Of a stretch of 64,000 bases of DNA, positions 55,502 through 61,464 are shown in pieces. The stretch comes from Candidatus Accumulibacter contiguus (GTDB taxonomy: Bacteria; Pseudomonadota; Gammaproteobacteria; Burkholderiales; Rhodocyclaceae). The stretch is from NCBI RefSeq assembly GCF_012940005.1, contig NZ_SPMX01000012.1:62001-126000 (forward strand), in the 5' to 3' direction. Each line of letters begins with the position of its first letter. Position 1 is the stretch's first letter. The translations under genes were made by a program, and so were the position numbers. Below the pieces are notes generated by a model that ran no database searches, was not told the origin of the DNA, and worked only from the letters and a program-made list of their open reading frames with translations.

Positions 55502-57064
55502 ATGTCGAAACTGATCCCCGGTTTAACGATGCTTCCATTGGCTCTGCTCTGCAACTTTGCTTCGGCGCAGGACGTGCTCGGCAAGTCGCAAGATCCGGCG
55601 GCAACCGTTTCCAACGCCGCCGCCCCAAAGACCCCTGCCATCAAGACGATCACCAATTTTTCCCAGGCCTTGCGATGCATGGATGAATTGTTCCTCGCCT
55701 ATGGCAAGAGCGGTATCGTCGTGACCTCGACCGGCATTCCGGATGAGACCGGCAAGGTGCGCACAGGCACCAAGGAAATGCTGATTACCGCCATCGCCAA
55801 AATGACGGTCAAGAGCAACGCCTTTGAGTTCATCGATTTCCATGGCGGTGGTGACGATCTGGCACGACTTTTCGACACCAAGGGTCAGTCCATGATGAAG
55901 ATTCCGGATTACTACATCCGGGGCTCGATCACCCAGATGGATGACAACACCATTCGCAAGAACAGTGGATTCGGTTTGGCGGCAGCTTTCTTCGATTTTG
56001 GCTTTTCTTCCGATGCCTCCTATGACCTGATCAGCATGGACATGAGTATCGGTGATGCGGCCACCCGAAAGATCCTTCCGCAAACCAGCACTTCCAACAC
56101 GATGGTCATCATCAAGACCGGCAAGTCCGGTGAAGCCGGTGGCAAGTTGGGCAAGGTCGGCCTCTCGTTCAATCTCGATTTCAGCCGCTCGGAAGGCTTG
56201 GGCGCAACGACGCGAACCCTGCTTGAACTCGGTCTGATCGAGACTCTGGGCCAATTCACCCAGGTTCCTTACTGGCGTTGCCTGGATGCGGACATCACCA
56301 ATCCGGTGATTCGTGAACAGGCGCTGGAAACCTACGAAACACTGAAAGAAAGCGAAAGAATCACTTTTGTTCAGCGCAAGCTGGGTGGCAGCATGAACCG
56401 CTACAATGGCCCGATCGACGGCAAGATGAATGACACGCTCAAGGACGCCATCCTTGAATACCAGGCGCAAAACCATCTCGTGGCGGATGGGCGAATCAGT
56501 TTCGAGCTCTACGCCAGTCTGTTCGATGATATCCAGAACAACCTGGCTTATGTGCCCGGCACGCCACCGGCCAAAGCAGCGGCGTACAGGCCACCTGCAC
56601 CTGCGCCAGCGTTGCTCCCTCCACAGCAGGCGGCACCCGCTGCCTCTGCATTCCGGGTGAATCTCGAAAGCGACAAAGGTTCGAAGCCAAGCTACAAGGT
56701 CGGCGAGTTCCTGAACATGTCACTGTCCTTGATGGGTGATGGCACCGTGTATTGCTACTACGAAGATATCAATCGTTCCGTGGCACGAATTTTCCCCAAC
56801 CAGTTCGTCGGCAATCCTACCTTGCGATCTGGCAGCACCATCAGGCTTCCCAGCGGCGGCTTCAAGATTCGCTTCGATCAGGCTGGCAAGGAGCGGGTCG
56901 CCTGTATTGGCGCTGACCGCGAACTGGTCGTCCCGGCCGCACTGAAAGGCGCCCGGGATCTGGCCCCCTTGCCCGTCCGCTCGCTTGATGAAGTGGTGAG
57001 CCAGTACCGTCAAGGCAATCCGACTGCCATGAGCAGTTACATCGACATCACGGTTACCCGGTAA
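55502..57064 (+). CDS. Exported CsgG-like / peptidoglycan-binding / DUF4384 protein
   Basis: 520-residue exported protein. Signal peptide MSKLIPGLTMLPLALLCNFA then SAQ. Residues about 50-260 look like CsgG/HfaB proteins that form or regulate outer-membrane secretion channels (KEMLITAIAKMTVKSNAFEF; IPDYYIRGSITQMDDNTI; GKVGLSFNLDFSRSEGLGAT; LLELGLIETLGQF). Residues about 285-350 form a peptidoglycan-binding-like repeat (VQRKLGGSMNRYNGPIDGKM; AILEYQAQNHLVADGRI). A Pro/Ala linker precedes a DUF4384-like C-terminal domain (YKVGEFLNMSLSLMGDGTVY). First gene of cluster II; the next gene begins 14 bases later. Confidence 0.82.
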   Translation: MSKLIPGLTMLPLALLCNFASAQDVLGKSQDPAATVSNAAAPKTPAIKTITNFSQALRCMDELFLAYGKSGIVVTSTGIPDETGKVRTGTKEMLITAIAKMTVKSNAFEFIDFHGGGDDLARLFDTKGQSMMKIPDYYIRGSITQMDDNTIRKNSGFGLAAAFFDFGFSSDASYDLISMDMSIGDAATRKILPQTSTSNTMVIIKTGKSGEAGGKLGKVGLSFNLDFSRSEGLGATTRTLLELGLIETLGQFTQVPYWRCLDADITNPVIREQALETYETLKESERITFVQRKLGGSMNRYNGPIDGKMNDTLKDAILEYQAQNHLVADGRISFELYASLFDDIQNNLAYVPGTPPAKAAAYRPPAPAPALLPPQQAAPAASAFRVNLESDKGSKPSYKVGEFLNMSLSLMGDGTVYCYYEDINRSVARIFPNQFVGNPTLRSGSTIRLPSGGFKIRFDQAGKERVACIGADRELVVPAALKGARDLAPLPVRSLDEVVSQYRQGNPTAMSSYIDITVTR

Positions 57065-57078
57065 TCGACGAGATCGCC

Positions 57079-57666
57079 ATGCCCCCCCTGGTCAGACTTC
57101 TTCTCCAGAACAGCGCATTGATGCTCTCAGTCATGTCGCCCATGGCGATGGCGGCAGACGGTCAGGCTGGGAAGGTCATGCTGTTGGCAGAATTGATCAT
57201 TGTGCCGGAAAAGGCACCTTCGAAGTCAACCTCGCAATCACAGCGCGAGAAGGCAGGGAGATATCAAGGCGAAGCACCGGCAAACCTGGAGGACGACGAG
57301 GTCGGAATTCTTGCGCCTCGTGGCGGCGCACCAACAGAAGAGAAAGCTTTCGAAAACCGCAATAAGGCCAGGGCATATCAACCAAGTGGTGATAATTCTT
57401 CACCTCCATCCTTTTCCGGGTCCGGGGCTGCTGGTTCCGATGGTGGCCAACCGCGTCACATGGAGCAACGCAATCGCGCACGCGCCTATACCGGGACAGG
57501 AAACGCTCAGGACATGGATTTGAGCCACGTCGGTCGCGACGGCATTCCACTCGTGCCATGCCATGAGGTCGACAATGTTTCCGGAAGAATCGGGGACGAC
57601 ACCATGTCAGGTAGCATCGTGCATATCTTTCGCGATGGGCGGCAAGTCAAAGTTCGTTGTCGGTGA
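57079..57666 (+). CDS. Exported hypothetical protein with duplicated RNxARAY motif
   Basis: 195-residue protein with an N-terminal hydrophobic signal (LLLQNSALMLSVMSPMAMAA). The mature part is hydrophilic and probably disordered, with two near-copies of one motif, ENRNKARAYQPSG and EQRNRARAYTGTG, separated by a Ser/Gly-rich linker. The C-terminus (GDDTMSGSIVHIFRDGRQVKVRCR) looks like a small beta unit with two cysteines nearby. No family recognised. Similar RN-A-Y motifs occur in the protein at 58014-58364, suggesting a common partner. Confidence 0.65.
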   Translation: MPPLVRLLLQNSALMLSVMSPMAMAADGQAGKVMLLAELIIVPEKAPSKSTSQSQREKAGRYQGEAPANLEDDEVGILAPRGGAPTEEKAFENRNKARAYQPSGDNSSPPSFSGSGAAGSDGGQPRHMEQRNRARAYTGTGNAQDMDLSHVGRDGIPLVPCHEVDNVSGRIGDDTMSGSIVHIFRDGRQVKVRCR

Positions 57667-57736
57667 TTTTCCATGTCAACCGAACACTCCGCCACTGCGT
57701 TATATAGTCTATGAATCGTGCAATATGGAGACAGTA

Positions 57737-58042
57737 ATGAAATGGTGGGTTGCTATTGCCATTCTCGGTATGGCTACGCTTGCACTGGCGCAAGTATCTG
57801 TTGATGTATCTGGACTCGGCGTGAAAGTACAGACAGGAAAAGGCGGATCGGTTGCAAGTAATACTGCGGGGACGATTGACCCGGATGTGCAGATGGATGG
57901 TGTTGCCGTGATCAACGGCGAGGTGTTTGTGGATGGTGAAAAGGTTCCAAAGGGAAAATCGCCCTATACCTCCAAGAAGTCAGGCAAGACCTATGTAATT
58001 AAGTGGGAGAAAGATGGAAATGTCGCAATTCAGGAAAAATAG
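57737..58042 (+). CDS. Small exported hypothetical protein (101 aa)
   Basis: Signal peptide MKWWVAIAILGMATLALAQ, then VSVDVSGLGVKVQTGKGGSV and a beta-rich C-terminal region (GVAVINGEVFVDGEKVPKGK; YVIKWEKDGNVAIQEK). Function unknown. GGAG lies six bases before ATG 57737. Its last 29 bases overlap the next gene. Low G+C at the third position relative to the window average gives it a slightly different look from the housekeeping genes. Confidence 0.72.
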   Translation: MKWWVAIAILGMATLALAQVSVDVSGLGVKVQTGKGGSVASNTAGTIDPDVQMDGVAVINGEVFVDGEKVPKGKSPYTSKKSGKTYVIKWEKDGNVAIQEK

Positions 58043-58364
58043 CCTCCTGGGCATTTTTACCATTGGTTTTCTTGTTTCTTCAGCCCAGGCCGTGATCGTC
58101 ATTGATTACAGTGTCGTGAGACCGCCACCACCTCCGGGAGGTTTGACGTCACGCTTCGTTCCTCTGGCAGAGACAGAGCCGGGATATCTCATGCAGAGAA
58201 GCAATGCCTGGCGCGTTTACAACCAGGACCGTCCACGTACGGGCGCTTTGCTGGTTTATCCGTGGGTATCGGGCTCGATTGGTGCGCCGACCTCGTTGCG
58301 ACAAGTCGAAGTTCGTAACAATATATCACGTGCCCAGGCGTATCGCCTAAGCCCCCGTGAATAA
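58014..58364 (+). CDS. Small exported hypothetical protein (116 aa) with RN-x-A-Y motifs
   Basis: Signal peptide MEMSQFRKNSLLGIFTIGFL then VSSAQA, followed by a Pro-rich segment (VVRPPPPPGGLTSRFVPL). Two motif copies, MQRSNAWRVYNQD and VRNNISRAQAYRLSP, resemble the ENRNKARAYQ repeats of the protein two genes upstream. It starts inside the 3' end of the previous gene, with GGGAG four bases before ATG 58014 (ATG 58020 is an alternative). No family recognised. Confidence 0.68.
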   Translation: MEMSQFRKNSLLGIFTIGFLVSSAQAVIVIDYSVVRPPPPPGGLTSRFVPLAETEPGYLMQRSNAWRVYNQDRPRTGALLVYPWVSGSIGAPTSLRQVEVRNNISRAQAYRLSPRE

Positions 58365-58480
58365 GATTTTTGACGATTAACATCCGACATGAATTGGAAC
58401 CACGCTGCAAAAATATTGTCCAATTACTTATCTGGTACTGCTCAGGATAGGTTCCCGAATGATCTGTATGGGATATACAA

Positions 58481-59371
58481 GTGAAATCAGGATTTGACAC
58501 TATTGCCGGACGCATCAGGAAAATGATCGGAACCAGTGTGCTCATGGCGATGACGCAATCGGCTTGGGCGCTGGATGCCGTGCAAGCCGACTTTTCGCAG
58601 GTGTTCGATTCCCGCACGGGAGAACTGACTGTCTGGCAGATGGCCGAAAATCCCAGCATTTACATATTTGATTTCCCAGGCTTGACCTATCAAGGTCGCA
58701 GCTTCAACCGCATTACTCAATTTACGGAACAACAGACCACCGAGCCTTATCCCAAGGTACTGAGCAATCAGGAACTGGCTCGCTATGTCGAAGCAGCACG
58801 CCGCACACAGGCCGATTTTGCTTTCGGTCACGATGTGCTGATCTCCGAACTGGTGCAGTTCTTCAACTTTGCATTGCGTGACAAGGTTGAATTGAACCCG
58901 GAAGAAATTGTCATTCGCGAGTTCCTGATGGAACAGGGGCTGGTGCGCTTCTGGCGGGGTTTCTACCAGGCCATGAAACCAGGTGTTGTCGTGCTTGCCA
59001 TACCGCAAACTCAGGACCGAAAAGCTACTGAACCGATGGTTTCTCCTGGTGCACGCTATGCCATCCTGTTGCATGAACTGGCTCACGGCGAGTATTACGC
59101 AAACCCGCACTATGCCAAATTCTGTCAGCGTTTCTGGTACGAAACCATGACGGAAAACCAAAGGGAACTCTTCAAGCGCTTTCTCGCAAATTTCAATTAT
59201 GCAGTCAATAATGAAGAACTTCTGATCAACGAAATGCAGGCGTACCTGATGTTCACGCCAGATCCGAAATCATTCAGTGCCCGCAAGTTGGGCGTCTCCG
59301 ATGCGGAATTGCAATCGCTGCGAGAGACCTTCCGTCGCGGTAGTCCGCCCATCCGATTGCCCATGCGCTAG
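58481..59371 (+). CDS. Putative exported zinc metallopeptidase (HExxH)
   Basis: 296-residue exported protein; hydrophobic signal around residues 15-30 (MIGTSVLMAMTQSAWALDA). The motif ILLHELAHGEYY (His 198, Glu 199, His 202) is an HExxH zinc site, and Glu 251 in LINEMQAYLMF could be the third ligand 49 residues on, a gluzincin-like spacing. I do not recognise a named family. The start GTG 58481 is tentative; ATG at residue 15 is possible. The next gene follows 10 bases after the stop. It may process the small exported proteins of the cluster. Confidence 0.72.
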   Translation: MKSGFDTIAGRIRKMIGTSVLMAMTQSAWALDAVQADFSQVFDSRTGELTVWQMAENPSIYIFDFPGLTYQGRSFNRITQFTEQQTTEPYPKVLSNQELARYVEAARRTQADFAFGHDVLISELVQFFNFALRDKVELNPEEIVIREFLMEQGLVRFWRGFYQAMKPGVVVLAIPQTQDRKATEPMVSPGARYAILLHELAHGEYYANPHYAKFCQRFWYETMTENQRELFKRFLANFNYAVNNEELLINEMQAYLMFTPDPKSFSARKLGVSDAELQSLRETFRRGSPPIRLPMR

Positions 59372-59381
59372 GAGGCATGAC

Positions 59382-59674
59382 ATGAAAAGACTTGGCTTGA
59401 TTATAATTGTTTTGGCGACCTTTGCCGGTTCAACTCTCGCACAAAACAGTCAGCGCACGAAGGTTCAGGGCAACACGGAAATCAATGCGACCACAAAAAA
59501 ACATGACTGCGGTTGCCGCTGGAGACAACAACGTCGCAAAAAAATCGTGTCGGCGTCGTTCAAGGTGACCCAAAGGGCAACACCAGAGTTAACGTCGCTG
59601 CGGGCAACGTCACTACAGTGGCCATTGGGCGAAACAAAAAAGGCATGTACAAATATTGGAGGAGTAGTCAGTAA
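59382..59674 (+). pseudogene. Exported QGNT-repeat protein, broken by two homopolymer frameshifts
   Basis: The signal peptide (MKRLGLIIIVLATFAGSTLA) and the start of the repeat (KVQGNTEINATTK) are in one frame after an excellent AGGAGG site. The repeat then leaves frame at the A7 run 59495-59501 and again at the A7 run 59538-59544. Removing one A from each restores NMTAVAAGDNNVAKNRVGVV and AAGNVTTVAIGRNKKGMYKY, ending at TAA 59672-59674, which overlaps the next ATG. The repaired protein of about 96 aa is a third, divergent member of the family at 60652 and 61013. Probably intact in the organism. Confidence 0.7.
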
Positions 59675-59985
59675 TGAATGCAAATAAGCAATTGACGAGT
59701 CTTGCGATCACCTTGGCGATGGCTTCGACTACGCTAAGCGCTTACGCCGTTGAGGGCCTGGATGCTCATGGAAACCAGAAAGTCAACAGTGCGATGGCCA
59801 AACGCTGGTCCGAACAAGCCAAGGGCCAGAAAACCCCGACCGACGAGAAGCAGGTCGTCAATGTCGGAAGCAAGAAACAAGGCACCTGTAATGTCAATGT
59901 CGGAACGACACAACCCAACACTCGTGGTGGACGCAAGAACGACGTTGTCGTAACAACAAAAGAAGTCATCAACGTTTGCAAGTGA
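59674..59985 (+). CDS. Small exported hypothetical protein with C-terminal Cys pair
   Basis: 103 residues; signal peptide NKQLTSLAITLAMASTTLSA then YA, a charged helix-like segment (NSAMAKRWSEQAKGQKTPTD) and a short beta-rich tail with two cysteines (KKQGTCNVNVGTTQPN; TTKEVINVCK) that could form a disulfide. No family recognised. Start ATG 59674 overlaps the repaired stop of the previous gene (TAATG), implying coupled translation. Confidence 0.7.
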   Translation: MNANKQLTSLAITLAMASTTLSAYAVEGLDAHGNQKVNSAMAKRWSEQAKGQKTPTDEKQVVNVGSKKQGTCNVNVGTTQPNTRGGRKNDVVVTTKEVINVCK

Positions 59986-59992
59986 GATCGCA

Positions 59993-60610
59993 ATGAATAA
60001 CATTTCCAGGGTTTTGATGGGTTTGATGTTGATCGCCGGCGTAGGCGCAGCCCAGGCCGCATCGGATGAAGACAAGCTTAAGGAACTCGAGCGCGCGATG
60101 AACATGCCGTCCGACACCGGCATGCCACAGCAGAAACGTACCCGCGCAATCGTTTTTGACAATCAACAGCAATCCGGCTCTCAGGCAGCCGAACCCTCTG
60201 CCCAAGTTGCGCCATCCTCTACTACTGCAGCAGGCTCTCGTGATTGCGGCTCGCTACCGCCTGACGTACGCACGGTGGGGGTAGATTTCCCCATCCAGTT
60301 CAATGCCGGCAGTGCAACGGTTTCTTCTGCCTCTGAAGGCACCTTGAACCAGATCGCTAAAGTCCTGGCATTGTCGCCGGATCGCTGCATCATCGTCGAA
60401 GGGCACACCGACGTGATCGGTAATTATGAAAAAAACATGGCGCTGTCTCGCGACCGCGCCAATGCGGTGGTGATTTTCATCTCCACCCGACACGGAATCG
60501 ATCGGAAGCGCTTTGTGCCGGTAGGCAAGGGCTCGACCGAGACGATGCCGAACCTCGACGCGCGCGATCCGAAGAATCGTCGCGTCGTATTCAAGGTAGT
60601 AACTGGTTGA
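59993..60610 (+). CDS. OmpA-family C-terminal domain exported protein
   Basis: 205 residues with signal peptide (RVLMGLMLIAGVGAAQAA), a linker rich in Gln/Ser/Ala, and an OmpA-like peptidoglycan-binding domain (residues about 95-205): VDFPIQFNAGSATVSSASEG, VEGHTDVIGNYEKNMALSRDR and the NRRVVFKV end. The Asp and Arg that bind diaminopimelate in OmpA domains are present. No membrane barrel, so it is probably periplasmic and holds the cluster's products to the cell wall. Seven bases after the previous gene. Confidence 0.9.
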   Translation: MNNISRVLMGLMLIAGVGAAQAASDEDKLKELERAMNMPSDTGMPQQKRTRAIVFDNQQQSGSQAAEPSAQVAPSSTTAAGSRDCGSLPPDVRTVGVDFPIQFNAGSATVSSASEGTLNQIAKVLALSPDRCIIVEGHTDVIGNYEKNMALSRDRANAVVIFISTRHGIDRKRFVPVGKGSTETMPNLDARDPKNRRVVFKVVTG

Positions 60611-60651
60611 TCCTTTCGCAGTACTTTTTTAACTGAACCAAGGAGACTCAC

Positions 60652-60966
60652 ATGCGTTTAATTTCTATGATGATTGCTGCTGCCGTTGTTGCTTCCCCGG
60701 CTTTCGCTCAACAAACCCAGCGTTCCAGCAACCCGCAGGGCGTGCAGATCCAGGGCAATACCGACATCAAGGCGAAAAACGAGAACGTGACAGCTGTCGC
60801 TGTCGGCGAAGGCAATGAAGCCAAGAATACGACCGGCGCCATCAAGGGTGGCACCCAGATTCAGGGCAACACCAAAATCCAGGCTTCGCAGAAGAACGCG
60901 ACCGCCGTTGCGGTGGGCAAGAACAACACCGCTGCCAACGAAGCCGGCGTCATCGGCGGCAAGTAA
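60652..60966 (+). CDS. Exported QGNT-repeat protein, copy A
   Basis: 104-residue secreted protein with signal peptide MRLISMMIAAAVVASPAFAQ. The mature part is two related units of about 36 residues, QIQGNTDIKAKNENVTAVAV and QIQGNTKIQASQKNATAVAV, each followed by a G-N-A-N-x-G-I/V-x-GG segment. The alternating polar/hydrophobic strands and Gly-Asn turns suggest a beta-solenoid or curlin-like fold, by inference. The mature part differs from that of the next gene at a single residue. AAGGAGAC precedes the ATG. Confidence 0.82.
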   Translation: MRLISMMIAAAVVASPAFAQQTQRSSNPQGVQIQGNTDIKAKNENVTAVAVGEGNEAKNTTGAIKGGTQIQGNTKIQASQKNATAVAVGKNNTAANEAGVIGGK

Positions 60967-61012
60967 TACGTCGTCCCCATAGTTCATCATTCCCATACCG
61001 GAGGAAACAACA

Positions 61013-61354
61013 ATGCGCGCTCAATTCGCTATCATCGCCCTGGCTTCTGCTGTCATTTCTACCGCTGCTTTCGGTCAAGCCTCGCAAAGTGGCCCGAAGG
61101 GCAGCATGTCCTCACCGAATGCCCAAGGTGTTCAGATTCAGGGCAATACCGACATCAAGGCTAAAAACGAGAACGTGACGGCTGTTGCTGTTGGCGAAGG
61201 CAACACCGCCAAGAACACGACCGGTGCCATCAAGGGTGGTACCCAGATCCAGGGCAACACCAAAATCCAGGCCTCGCAAAAGAACGCGACCGCTGTTGCG
61301 GTGGGCAAGAACAACACCGCGGCCAATGAAGCTGGTGTTATCGGCGGAAAGTAA
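61013..61354 (+). CDS. Exported QGNT-repeat protein, copy B
   Basis: 113-residue tandem paralog of the preceding gene. The signal peptide and linker differ (MRAQFAIIALASAVISTAAF then GQASQSGPKGSMSSPNA), while from QGVQIQGNTDIK to GVIGGK the two proteins are identical except Glu to Thr in the GEGN-x-AKN segment. About 21 codons differ silently, so identity is kept by selection on the protein rather than by a fresh duplication. GGAGG precedes the ATG. Followed by a strong terminator, so this ends the cluster II operon. Confidence 0.82.
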   Translation: MRAQFAIIALASAVISTAAFGQASQSGPKGSMSSPNAQGVQIQGNTDIKAKNENVTAVAVGEGNTAKNTTGAIKGGTQIQGNTKIQASQKNATAVAVGKNNTAANEAGVIGGK

Positions 61355-61397
61355 GCAACTGGAACCTGGCCATTGCGGCTACCCAGTTAGAAATGAT

Positions 61398-61430
61398 GGC
61401 TGGACGGGACATTCCCGCCCAGCCTTTTTT
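61398..61430 (+). terminator. Rho-independent terminator at the end of cluster II
   Basis: GGCTGGACGGG / CCCGCCCAGCC stem with a 5-base loop (one mismatch) followed by six T residues. Confidence 0.88.
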
Positions 61431-61464
61431 ATTTCTTGTTGGCGGAGGTCGGCTTGGGCTCTTC

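Noticed and set aside
60652-61354. CRISPR-like or simple tandem DNA repeat
   Set aside because: The DNA repeats are coding, with silent differences and no uniform spacers; they are tandem paralogous genes.
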